DNA from: Bacillota bacterium
Lineage (GTDB): Bacteria > Bacillota > Clostridia > Christensenellales > Aristaeellaceae
Direction: 5' to 3'
Length of the DNA: 27,372 bases
Assembly: GCA_023395615.1 (NCBI GenBank)
Contig: JAEWYP010000048.1
Span: forward strand, 1 to 27,372
Within the stretch, counting starts at the first letter, position 1. Each line of letters starts with the position of its first letter. The notes under the pieces are model-generated. The model was not told the origin of the DNA and made no database searches. It worked only from the letters and a program-made list of their open reading frames with translations. Shown one piece after another: positions 7,906 to 14,199 of the stretch. The translations under genes and the position numbers were made by a program.

Positions 7906-8477
7906 TAAAATCACGTAATTTGTGCTGAAAAATGTTGTATCTAAATTGTATCGCGCATTTTTACGCACGATTTCTGTGTATTATTAATGTGCATTTTTAT
8001 GCCAATTTGTGAATATTAACATATTGTGATCCCGGAAGCAAGGCCGCAAAGCCGCATAAACAAAGTGTGAGGTAAATATTAACAATGAATGAACAAGCCT
8101 CAAAAAATGCAAAACGGTGACTCGCGTAACCTCTCCGGTATAAATACTCCCATAACGTATCTCTCGCGAATTGAAGCGGTCATTACCGTTCTCGGTCACT
8201 GGTATTTGGTACAATATTCCATCGTTACCTCTGTCAGGATAATCTTAACGAGTTCTCCCCCTCCTCCGATTGCGGGCAACCCGCTCCTTTGAAACCTCGT
8301 TTGCCGAAACATTGTTCCGCGACCGGGCCTGCGACGCGCAAGTCGGAAGGCCTGATCGGAAGCGAGCTGCTCAGAGCATCGTTGATCACAGGCGCTTGCG
8401 CTTCGGGATGAGCAAACCGGGCGACGCAGCGGGAGCTATTTTGCTTCCCTTCTCCCCCATCCGTCAACTCAAAACGC
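7906..8477. other. Divergent intergenic region without a recognised gene
   Basis: This non-coding stretch separates the minus-strand transporter operon from the plus-strand ffh operon. The left part (to about 8230) is clearly AT-rich for this genome. It carries two copies of GCATTTTTAYGC (7955-7966 and 7991-8002) and promoter-like elements on the plus strand. The right part (about 8235-8477) is GC-rich, has short inverted repeats, and is open in several frames on both strands, but no frame has a convincing start, ribosome binding site or recognisable product. I cannot assign a known riboswitch, SRP RNA, 6S RNA or tmRNA to it. Confidence 0.6.
8117..8144 (+). promoter_or_regulatory. Possible promoter reading into the non-coding region
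   Basis: GTGACT (8117-8122) and TATAAA (8139-8144) are spaced by 16 nt. A second candidate, an extended -10 TGGTACAAT with TACAAT at 8210-8215, lies downstream. Both point to the right into the GC-rich non-coding stretch, so they could drive a long ylxM-ffh leader or a separate RNA. Neither has a strong -35 match, so this is tentative. Confidence 0.3.
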
Positions 8478-8506
8478 TTGACACCCTTCGGGTGCGGTGG
8501 TATACT
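8478..8506 (+). promoter_or_regulatory. Sigma-A promoter of the ylxM-ffh operon
   Basis: TTGACA (8478-8483) and TATACT (8501-8506) are exactly 17 nt apart, an almost perfect vegetative promoter. Transcription would start near 8513, about 37 nt before ylxM. The spacer contains a small inverted repeat (CACCC-TTC-GGGTG). Just downstream, TGTCAA (8515-8520) and TTGACA (8531-8536) form a gapped palindrome of unknown meaning. Confidence 0.85.
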
Positions 8507-8549
8507 GCATCCGTTGTCAATGAATATCCCTTGACATTTCGGGAAGGAT

Positions 8550-8939
8550 GTGGCGCAGGTGGACGGCGCGCTGAACCAGGAACGCCGCTTGAAACACAGC
8601 GTGGAACTGGGCACTCTGTGCGCCTGTTACGGCGGATTGCTGACCGAAAAGCAGCGGCAGGCGTTACTGCTGCACTGCGACGAGGACCTGACCCTTGCCG
8701 AGATCGCCGATGAAATGAACGTAAGCCGCCAGAACGTGCACGAGTTGATCGTGCGGTCGGAGCAGAAACTGCGCCGGTACGAGGCCGCCCTGCGGCTGGC
8801 GGAACAGGCGGAAACCACGCGCGGGCAACTGCAAAGCGCCGTTAGCGCGCTGGATGCGGGACACCCCGAGGAAACCCGCCGGATGATACAACAACTGCTA
8901 AACCAACTGGACGGGGAGGAACCCACCGATGGCGTTTGA
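8550..8939 (+). CDS. ylxM: YlxM family SRP-associated DNA-binding-like protein
   Basis: YlxM/p13 proteins have a sigma-70 region 4-like helix-turn-helix, and in streptococci they modulate SRP GTPase activity. The typical core is visible: YGGLLTEKQRQALLLHCDEDLTLAEIADEMNVSRQNVHELIVRSEQKLRRYE, given here in abbreviated form as residues about 27-78. The remaining 50 residues form a predicted helical tail ending in a Leu-rich segment. Total length is 129 residues, slightly longer than most relatives. The start is uncertain: GTG at 8550 is very close to GGGAAGG (8541-8547), while an in-frame GTG at 8559 has an 11-nt spacing. The stop overlaps ffh by 11 nt, so the two are translationally coupled, the usual arrangement in Bacillota. 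Confidence 0.9.
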   Translation: MAQVDGALNQERRLKHSVELGTLCACYGGLLTEKQRQALLLHCDEDLTLAEIADEMNVSRQNVHELIVRSEQKLRRYEAALRLAEQAETTRGQLQSAVSALDAGHPEETRRMIQQLLNQLDGEEPTDGV

Positions 8940-10248
8940 AGGCCTCAGCCAGAAGCTGTCCGCAGCACTGGGCAAACTGACCAGCCGCGGAAAGCTGACC
9001 GAACAGACCGTGAAGGATGGCATGCGGGAAGTCCGCGTCGCCCTGCTGGAAGCGGACGTGAACTATCTGGTCGTGAAAGACTTTTGCAAAAAGATCACCG
9101 ACCGCTGCGTGGGCCAGCAGGTGCTGGACAGCCTGACCCCCGGCCAGCAGGTGATCAAGATTGTATCCGAAGAAATGACGGAGCTGATGGGCGCACAGAA
9201 TGCGCGCCTCACGTGGAGCTCCAGCGTGCCCACCATCTATATGCTGTGCGGTCTGCAGGGCGCCGGCAAAACCACCATGGCCGCCAAACTGGCCAATTAC
9301 CTGCAAAAGACAGGCAAGAAGCCCTGTCTGGCCGCGTGCGATATTTACCGCCCCGCCGCCATCAAACAGTTGCAGGTGGTTGGCGAGCAGGTAAACGTTC
9401 CGGTGTACGAGCACGGCACGCAGGACCCGGTAAAGACCGCGCTGGAAGCGGTGGAATACGCCCGCGACCATGGCCGCGACGTGCTGATTATCGACACCGC
9501 GGGCCGCCTGCAGATCGACGAGGCCCTGATGGAGGAGCTGCGCCGCCTGAAAAAGCAGGTGAAACCGCAGGAAATCCTGTTTGTGGTGGACGCGATGACC
9601 GGTCAGGAAGCCGTGAACGTCGCCAAGACCTTCGATGAAAAGCTGGGCATCGACGGCGTGATCCTGACCAAGCTGGACGGCGACACCCGCGGCGGCGCAG
9701 CGCTGTCTATCAAAGCGGTCGTGGGCAAGCCAATCAAGTTCAGCGGTACCGGCGAAAAGCTGGCGGACATCGAACCCTTTCACCCGGACCGCATGGCCCG
9801 CCGCATTCTGGGCATGGGCGACGTGCTGACCCTGATTGAAAAAGCGCAGGAGAGCGTAGACGCGGATACGGTGGAGAAAATGTCCCGCCGCAACCCCGGA
9901 GAACTGACGCTGGATGATTTTCTGACCCAGATGCAGCAGATGAAGAAAATGGGCGGCATTAAGAGCCTGATCGGGATGCTGCCGGGCGCGAACAAGCTGG
10001 GCGATGTGGACGTGAGCGACGACGCGCTGAAAAAGCCGGAAGCCATCATTCGCAGCATGACCGCCAAAGAACGCCGAAACCCCAACCTGCTCAACGCCAG
10101 CCGCCGCAAGCGCATCGCCGCGGGCAGCGGCACCACCGTGCAGGACGTAAACAGCCTGATGCGACAGTTTGACCAGGCGCGCGACATGATGAAACGCGTG
10201 ATGGGTAATAAAGGCATGGCCCGCCGCATGATGAAGAACTTTAAATAG
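8929..10248 (+). CDS. ffh: Signal recognition particle protein Ffh
   Basis: Ffh is the SRP54 GTPase. With SRP RNA it binds signal sequences on ribosomes and docks with FtsY at the membrane. At 439 residues it has the normal length. The N domain covers about 1-95 and the G domain about 96-295: G1 GLQGAGKTT (108-116), DIYRPAA (138-144), G3 DTAGRL (189-194) and G4 TKLDGD (247-252). The methionine-rich M domain follows, including FLTQMQQMKKMGG and the RNA-binding helices around RRKRIAAGSG, and the protein ends MGNKGMARRMMK. The ATG at 8929 follows GGGAGG and overlaps the ylxM end. No SRP RNA gene was recognised nearby. Confidence 0.98.
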   Translation: MAFEGLSQKLSAALGKLTSRGKLTEQTVKDGMREVRVALLEADVNYLVVKDFCKKITDRCVGQQVLDSLTPGQQVIKIVSEEMTELMGAQNARLTWSSSVPTIYMLCGLQGAGKTTMAAKLANYLQKTGKKPCLAACDIYRPAAIKQLQVVGEQVNVPVYEHGTQDPVKTALEAVEYARDHGRDVLIIDTAGRLQIDEALMEELRRLKKQVKPQEILFVVDAMTGQEAVNVAKTFDEKLGIDGVILTKLDGDTRGGAALSIKAVVGKPIKFSGTGEKLADIEPFHPDRMARRILGMGDVLTLIEKAQESVDADTVEKMSRRNPGELTLDDFLTQMQQMKKMGGIKSLIGMLPGANKLGDVDVSDDALKKPEAIIRSMTAKERRNPNLLNASRRKRIAAGSGTTVQDVNSLMRQFDQARDMMKRVMGNKGMARRMMKNFK

Positions 10249-10284
10249 TTACTGTTTCCGTTTCAGAACCCCAAACGCAGTCCG

Positions 10285-10296
10285 TCACAATTGTGA
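10285..10296. promoter_or_regulatory. Perfect 12-bp palindrome upstream of rpsP
   Basis: TCACAATTGTGA is a perfect palindrome in the only sizeable gap between ffh and rpsP. It could be a dimeric regulator site. A TTGACA directly follows (10297-10302), but no -10 element sits at the right distance, so I cannot claim an internal promoter. Confidence 0.3.
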
Positions 10297-10337
10297 TTGA
10301 CATAGATTCTATATGAAATAACAGGAGGAACACCAAC

Positions 10338-10583
10338 ATGGTCAGAATGCGCTTAAAGAGAATGGGCATGAAGAAGAAACCCTTCTACCGCGTCATCGTC
10401 GCCGACATCACCAGCCCCCGCGACGGCCGCAACATCGCCGAAATCGGCTATTATGACCCCATGACCGAACCCGCCACCATCAAAATTGATGCAGAAGCCG
10501 CCAAGAAATGGCTGGCGAACGGCGCACAGCCCACCGATACCGTGCGTACGCTGCTCAAAAAGAGCGGCATTCTGGAGGGCTGA
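10338..10583 (+). CDS. rpsP: 30S ribosomal protein S16
   Basis: Ribosomal protein bS16, 81 residues, assembles early into the 5' domain of the small subunit. The N-terminus MVRMRLKRMGMKKKPFYRVIV followed by DSR-like ITSPRDGRNIAEIGYYDP is diagnostic for the family, shown here in two short pieces (residues 1-21 and 25-42). The ATG follows AGGAGG with 9-nt spacing. An 89-nt gap separates it from ffh and contains the 12-bp palindrome TCACAATTGTGA. The stop is 4 nt before the khpA start, so the two are coupled. Confidence 0.97.
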   Translation: MVRMRLKRMGMKKKPFYRVIVADITSPRDGRNIAEIGYYDPMTEPATIKIDAEAAKKWLANGAQPTDTVRTLLKKSGILEG

Positions 10584-10587
10584 GCTC

Positions 10588-10815
10588 ATGAAAGAGCTTG
10601 TGCTGTATATCGCGAAGTCCCTGGTGGACAACAAGGACGCCGTGACCGTAGAAGAGACGGCCGGCCCGGAAGCAACCATTCTGGAACTCCACGTGGCCCC
10701 CGAGGATATGGGTAAGGTGATCGGCAAACAGGGCCGCATTGCCAAGGCCCTGCGCGCGGTAGTACGCGCAGCCACAACCAAGAGCGACAAGCCGGTTTTT
10801 GTGGAGATCCAGTAA
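10588..10815 (+). CDS. khpA: KH domain RNA-binding protein KhpA
   Basis: KhpA (YlqC) is a single KH-domain protein that in Gram-positive bacteria pairs with KhpB/Jag and affects cell-wall growth and small-RNA biology. The protein has 75 residues, the family norm. The RNA-binding GXXG loop is GKQG (46-49) within MGKVIGKQGRIAKALRAVV. The C-terminus KPVFVEIQ is also typical. The ATG at 10588 follows GGAGGG, and the gene sits between rpsP and rimM, its classical location. A structured 240-nt gap follows before rimM. Confidence 0.95.
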   Translation: MKELVLYIAKSLVDNKDAVTVEETAGPEATILELHVAPEDMGKVIGKQGRIAKALRAVVRAATTKSDKPVFVEIQ

Positions 10816-10828
10816 ACATGCCGCTACG

Positions 10829-10916
10829 CGTTCGCACGGTGTGCCGCAGGCGCCGTCCCACCGGACGGAGCCTGTGTTGCCTTGTGCGGGCACGCAGGTA
10901 AAGCGCGGTGCGAACG
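10829..10916 (+). ncRNA. Candidate structured RNA element between khpA and rimM
   Basis: Three nested helices can form in this stretch. The outer helix CGTTCGCAC (10829-10837) pairs with 10908-10916 over 9 bp. The middle helix (10839-10845 with 10889-10895) has 7 bp with one wobble. The inner helix CAGGCGCCGTCC (10847-10858) pairs with 10863-10874 over 12 positions with one mismatch and a CACC loop. No known RNA family is recognised. It could be an attenuator, a processing site or a ribosomal-protein-type leader for rimM-trmD. The fold was found by eye and no energy was calculated. Confidence 0.4.
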
Positions 10917-11054
10917 GCCCGTTGGGCCCTGCGTATCGCGCTTGTTCGCGTGTAAGTACGATTTCAATTTGTGAATGTGCTGCAAGATTGACGTGTTTAT
11001 GATTAGAAACCCTATCAGCGCCGCCCAATTCCCCTTTTCTGAAAGGAGGCCGCC
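10917..11054 (+). other. Leader of rimM, no gene seen
   Basis: This stretch continues the khpA-rimM gap. It has a short hairpin GGCCC-GTT-GGGCC near its start, then becomes AT-richer. A TATGAT hexamer with a poor -35 near 10985 is a weak candidate promoter for rimM-trmD. The very strong AAAGGAGG ribosome binding site of rimM lies at its end. Confidence 0.4.
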
Positions 11055-11600
11055 ATGCTGAACCCCTATCTGCTTGTGGGAACCATCGTGAAGCCGCAGG
11101 GCGTACGCGGCGAGGTGAAACTGCATCCCGAAACCGACGACCCGGAACGCTTTCTGAGTCTGAAGGAAGCCTACCTGCGCCGGGGCGACGAATACGAACC
11201 GGTCACGATCCTGTCGGCGCGCGTTTCCGGGGGCGAGGCATACCTCACCCTGCCCGGCGTGACGGACCGCGACGAGGCGGAAAAGCTGCGCAATCTGGGC
11301 GTATACGTGGACCGGGCGCATGCGCGGCAACTTTCCGACAACGAGGTGTTTATCGCCGATCTGCTGGGTGTGAAAGCCACGGACAGCGAAGGCCGGGAAA
11401 TCGGCACCGTAAACGACGTGCTGCAAAACCGGGGGACGGACGTGCTGGTGTTTTCCACCCCGCGCGGCCCGATGATGGCCCCGTTTTTAAAGCGGCTGAT
11501 CGTGTCGCTGTCGCCGGAAGACGGCCGCATGGTGCTGGACGCGCAAACCCTTGCGGAGGTGGCGTTGTATGAAAATAGCGATTCTGACGATCTTTCCTGA
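11055..11600 (+). CDS. rimM: Ribosome maturation factor RimM
   Basis: RimM helps mature the head of the 30S subunit around S19 and 16S helices 31 and 33b. The 181-residue protein has the N-terminal RimM barrel (about 1-90), with YLLVGTIVKPQGVRGEVKL near the start and a region ending in AEKLRNLGVYVD. The PRC-barrel domain (about 98-175) includes DLLGVKATDSEGREIGTV and APFLKRLIVSL. The ATG follows GAAAGGAGG at 5-nt spacing. Its last 32 nt overlap the trmD start, consistent with coupled translation. Confidence 0.97.
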   Translation: MLNPYLLVGTIVKPQGVRGEVKLHPETDDPERFLSLKEAYLRRGDEYEPVTILSARVSGGEAYLTLPGVTDRDEAEKLRNLGVYVDRAHARQLSDNEVFIADLLGVKATDSEGREIGTVNDVLQNRGTDVLVFSTPRGPMMAPFLKRLIVSLSPEDGRMVLDAQTLAEVALYENSDSDDLS

Positions 11601-12342
11601 AATGTTCGTAAGCCCCCTGTCCGTAAGCATTCTGGGCCGCGCGCGCGACGAGGGGCTGCTGACGGTGGACACGGTGGACATTCGCCCCTACAGTGCGATG
11701 AAGCATAAAAACACCGACGATTACCCTTTCGGCGGAGGCGCGGGGATGGTGATGACCCCGCAGCCCATCGTGGACGCGGTGGAGGCGACCCGCGCGCGCG
11801 GCTATACCGGCCCGTGCCTGTACATGAGCCCGCGCGGTAAGCCGCTTACGCAGCAAAAGGTGCGGGAGCTTGCCAAACTTGATGGCTTTCTGCTGTTGTG
11901 CGGGCATTACGAGGGTGTGGACGAGCGCGCGCTGCAGCTGGCGGTGGACGAGGAAATCTCGCTGGGCGATTTTGTGCTGACCGGCGGGGAACTGGCGGCA
12001 ATGGCGATTGTGGACGCGGTGTCCCGCCTGGTGCCCGGGGTGCTGGGCAGCAGCGAAAGCGCCGTAGAGGAAAGCTTTTCTGACGGGCTGCTGGAATACC
12101 CGCAGTATTCGCGCCCGCGCGAGTACCGGGGGCTAAGCGTACCGGAGGTGCTGGTGAACGGCAACCATGCCGAGATCAACCGCTGGCGGCGCAGACAGGC
12201 GCTGCTGGAAACCCTTCGCCGCAGGCCGGACCTGTTTGACAAAGCGCCCATGGCCGAAAAAGAGCGCGCCGAAACGCTTGCCGCCCTTCGGGAAGAAACA
12301 GAAGCGCATCCCCCGGTGCCGGACGACGCTACGTTATCGTAA
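11569..12342 (+). CDS. trmD: tRNA (guanine-37-N1)-methyltransferase TrmD
   Basis: TrmD transfers methyl from S-adenosylmethionine to G37 of tRNAs with a G at position 36, preventing +1 frameshifting. The 257-residue protein shows the SPOUT knot region (MSPRGKPLTQQKVREL, LLCGHYEGVDERAL, LGDFVLTGGE). The flexible lid follows with Asp172 as the likely catalytic base before LLEYPQYSRPREYRG, then the tRNA-binding C-terminal domain (VLVNGNHAEINRWRR). A hydrophilic tail of about 30 residues follows the usual end. The ATG at 11569 has GGAGGTG upstream and lies inside rimM. The ribosomal protein L19 gene, which often follows trmD, is not here. Confidence 0.97.
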   Translation: MKIAILTIFPEMFVSPLSVSILGRARDEGLLTVDTVDIRPYSAMKHKNTDDYPFGGGAGMVMTPQPIVDAVEATRARGYTGPCLYMSPRGKPLTQQKVRELAKLDGFLLLCGHYEGVDERALQLAVDEEISLGDFVLTGGELAAMAIVDAVSRLVPGVLGSSESAVEESFSDGLLEYPQYSRPREYRGLSVPEVLVNGNHAEINRWRRRQALLETLRRRPDLFDKAPMAEKERAETLAALREETEAHPPVPDDATLS

Positions 12343-12389
12343 AGCACAACCTGAACGGTTGGGGAACAGTGTTCCGGGGTAGCTCGGGG

Positions 12390-12401
12390 CGGTGCGCACC
12401 G
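12390..12401. repeat. 12-bp palindrome in the trmD downstream gap
   Basis: CGGTGCGCACCG is a perfect palindrome in the 123-nt gap between trmD and the following membrane protein gene. The gap also holds GGAAC-AGT-GTTCC and GGCC-GACA-GGCC hairpins. None is followed by a T-tract, so no intrinsic terminator is evident. Confidence 0.35.
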
Positions 12402-12465
12402 TAATGCGGATACCTCGCGAACGTAAGACAGGCTTTGGCCGACAGGCCGTGGAGGGGAGTATGCC

Positions 12466-12855
12466 ATGCTGATGCGCAAGCTTTTCGTGGTGGTAGGGCC
12501 GCTGCTGTTATGCCTGCTTACGTGCCTGCTGTTTCGGTGGCTGGACGCGCTTTCCGGGTTGGGCAGCTTTTTCCAGTTCGCATTCAAAGGCGTCCTGCTG
12601 GGCGTGGGCCTTGCGCTGATGTTGCCCGTGGGCGGCATTTCGCATCGAAACACCGGGTTGACCGGCTGGCTGTTCGCGGCGGCGGGCCTGCTGCTGCTCA
12701 CGCTTACGCTGCAATATCTGGAAACCGTGGGACAACTCAACTGGGCGCTGCTGCGCGCGGTGATCGGCGTGAACGGGCAGGTGGTGCTGGCAGAAAGCAC
12801 CGCGGCGGGGTTTCTGACCCTCACGGCGGCGCTGAACCTGAAGCACCGGAGCTGA
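12466..12855 (+). CDS. Small integral membrane protein of unknown function
   Basis: I do not recognise this 129-residue protein. It is strongly hydrophobic, with probable helices near residues 5-25, 33-55 and 64-83 and a last hydrophobic stretch near 95-125, so three or four membrane passes. Charged residues are few, mainly MRK at the start and KHRS at the end, and there are no obvious catalytic motifs. A good ribosome binding site (GGAGGGG, 8 nt before ATG) supports translation in this frame over the longer overlapping frames. It lies between trmD and a holin-like gene that appears to have its own promoter. Confidence 0.7.
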   Translation: MLMRKLFVVVGPLLLCLLTCLLFRWLDALSGLGSFFQFAFKGVLLGVGLALMLPVGGISHRNTGLTGWLFAAAGLLLLTLTLQYLETVGQLNWALLRAVIGVNGQVVLAESTAAGFLTLTAALNLKHRS

Positions 12856-12886
12856 CCGCCGTATCCGGCTGGAAAGATGCCATACG

Positions 12887-12914
12887 TTACAATTTCAAGG
12901 GTCTGTGATATACT
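12887..12914 (+). promoter_or_regulatory. Extended -10 promoter upstream of the PF04020 gene
   Basis: TGATATACT gives an extended -10 element with TATACT at 12909-12914. A weak -35 (TTACAA, 12887-12892) lies 16 nt upstream. The start codon of the holin-like gene is 35 nt downstream, so this would launch the PF04020-surE transcript. Confidence 0.55.
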
Positions 12915-12949
12915 GTTAGCTGTGCAAACGGCACGATGGAGGCGGTAGA

Positions 12950-13303
12950 ATGTTCGGTGCCTTCCTGCGCTTCGCCATCACCGTAGCGGCGATTCCGCTG
13001 TGCGCACAGTACATGCCCGGCGTCCATATGACGGAATGGACTCAAGGATTGGCGTTCGGCGCAGTGCTGGGTATTTTATACATGGTGTTGCGCCCGGTGG
13101 TGCGGTTGCTGCTGAAAGTGCTGAACTGGCTTACGCTGGGGCTGTTATACGTAGCGGTGGATACCTGGCTGGTCTGGACGGCGGCGGCGCTGGTGCCCGG
13201 CGCGGTAACGGTGGATAACATCTGGTGGGCGGTAGCGGTAGCCGCCGCGGTGAACGTGGCACGCACGCTGATTAGCGCTTTGACGGGCAAATTACGGGAG
13301 TAG
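12950..13303 (+). CDS. PF04020 (phage holin 4 superfamily, YvlD-like) membrane protein
   Basis: This 117-residue membrane protein matches the widespread bacterial family PF04020. The family is named after holins but is usually chromosomal and of unknown role. The conserved core RPVVRLLLKVLNWLTLGLLY with a following hydrophobic helix and the C-terminal helix WWAVAVAAAVNVARTLISAL are visible, giving about four membrane helices. No lysin or phage gene is nearby, so a phage lysis role is unlikely. GGAGGCG precedes the ATG. The stop is 10 nt before surE, so they form an operon. Confidence 0.85.
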   Translation: MFGAFLRFAITVAAIPLCAQYMPGVHMTEWTQGLAFGAVLGILYMVLRPVVRLLLKVLNWLTLGLLYVAVDTWLVWTAAALVPGAVTVDNIWWAVAVAAAVNVARTLISALTGKLRE

Positions 13304-13313
13304 GAGTTCTGCA

Positions 13314-14093
13314 ATGCATATCGTACTGGTAAACGACGACGGCATCCAAAGCGTGGGGATTCACGCGCTGTGCAGGGCGGCACGCGCGCGCGGCCACAAG
13401 GTGAGCGTTTGCGCCCCCAGCCACCAGCAAAGCGCGGCCAGCCAGCGCATTACGCTGACCGACCCGATCTATGTTAAGGAATACGACATGGGTGAACCGG
13501 GTGTGAACGCCTGGTCGATCACCGGCACCCCCACGGACTGTGTGCGTCTGGGGCTTTTCAACCTGATTCAGGAGCCGGTGGACGTGCTGATTTCCGGCAT
13601 CAACGATGGCTATAACGCGGGCATGGCTGTGCATTACAGCGGCACCGTAGGGGCTGCGACCGAGGCGGCGCTGAACCGGGTGCGCGCCATGGCGGTCAGC
13701 GTGCACCACAAGGCGGATCCGGCCCTGTACGATTATGTAGCGCATCTTGCGATCCTGACAGCGGAAAAATACATTTCTCTGAAAACCCCGCCGGTCACGG
13801 TGCTAAACATGAACGCGCCCCTGCGCGAGCCGGCGGAAATATTGCCGCCGGTGCTGGCGCCGCTATCCATAGCGAATTTTACGGACAGCTATATTCGCCG
13901 GGAAAGCCCGCGCAGCGGCGTGTATTACTGGATGACCAACGACAGCAACACCGAGCCGCCGGAACCCGGCAGCGACCTGGACCTGCTGGCCAAAGGACAT
14001 GTAACTTACACCTTCATGGGCAACCCCAGCGAGCACAGCGCCTCGTTCGCCGGATTTGTCCGGGAGCTTCCCCAGGGCAGGGCGGCCCTGTAG
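13314..14093 (+). CDS. surE: 5'/3'-nucleotidase SurE
   Basis: SurE is a metal-dependent phosphatase that removes phosphate from nucleoside monophosphates and some short polyphosphates, and is linked to stationary-phase survival. At 259 residues it is of normal length. Metal ligands are in place: Asp8 and Asp9 in LVNDDG, Ser40 in HQQSAAS, and Asn97 in SGINDGYN. GTPTDCV (71-77) and the HYSGTVGAA segment are also typical. The ATG follows GGGAGTAGGAG-like sequence that overlaps the end of the preceding gene. The next gene starts 106 nt later. Confidence 0.96.
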   Translation: MHIVLVNDDGIQSVGIHALCRAARARGHKVSVCAPSHQQSAASQRITLTDPIYVKEYDMGEPGVNAWSITGTPTDCVRLGLFNLIQEPVDVLISGINDGYNAGMAVHYSGTVGAATEAALNRVRAMAVSVHHKADPALYDYVAHLAILTAEKYISLKTPPVTVLNMNAPLREPAEILPPVLAPLSIANFTDSYIRRESPRSGVYYWMTNDSNTEPPEPGSDLDLLAKGHVTYTFMGNPSEHSASFAGFVRELPQGRAAL

Positions 14094-14165
14094 CCGAACG
14101 TTCCGCACGCGAGAAATTCACACCGCAGAACAGACGCCGCGATCAACGACGGCACGGGAAAGGCC

Positions 14166-14186
14166 GGAAAGGGCATTGCTCTTTCC
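14166..14186 (+). promoter_or_regulatory. Hairpin just before the RpiR-family start
   Basis: GGAAAGGG (14166-14173) can pair with CTCTTTCC (14179-14186) around a CATTG loop, 8 bp with one G-U pair. It ends directly before the weak AGGGA ribosome binding site of the regulator gene at 14200, so it could tune its translation. There is no T-tract, so it is not a terminator. Confidence 0.35.
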
Positions 14187-14199
14187 AGGGAATAAACAC

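Noticed and set aside
8515..8536. Second promoter from TTGACA at 8531
   Set aside because: No -10-like hexamer lies 16-18 nt downstream; the real promoter at 8478-8506 is far better.
8234..8614. Minus-strand frame covering the GC-rich block and the start of ylxM
   Set aside because: It runs antisense over ylxM and the ffh promoter, lacks a ribosome binding site and has no recognised domain. I treat the block as non-coding.
8270..8713. Plus-strand frame overlapping ylxM
   Set aside because: It would need translation across the ffh promoter and out of frame with ylxM, whose YlxM core motif is clear.
12343..12465. Intrinsic terminator after trmD
   Set aside because: The hairpins in the gap have no following T-tract and are short, so termination is not supported.
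12950..13303. Prophage remnant suggested by the holin family name
   Set aside because: No lysin, integrase, tail or capsid gene is nearby, and PF04020 is mostly a chromosomal membrane family.
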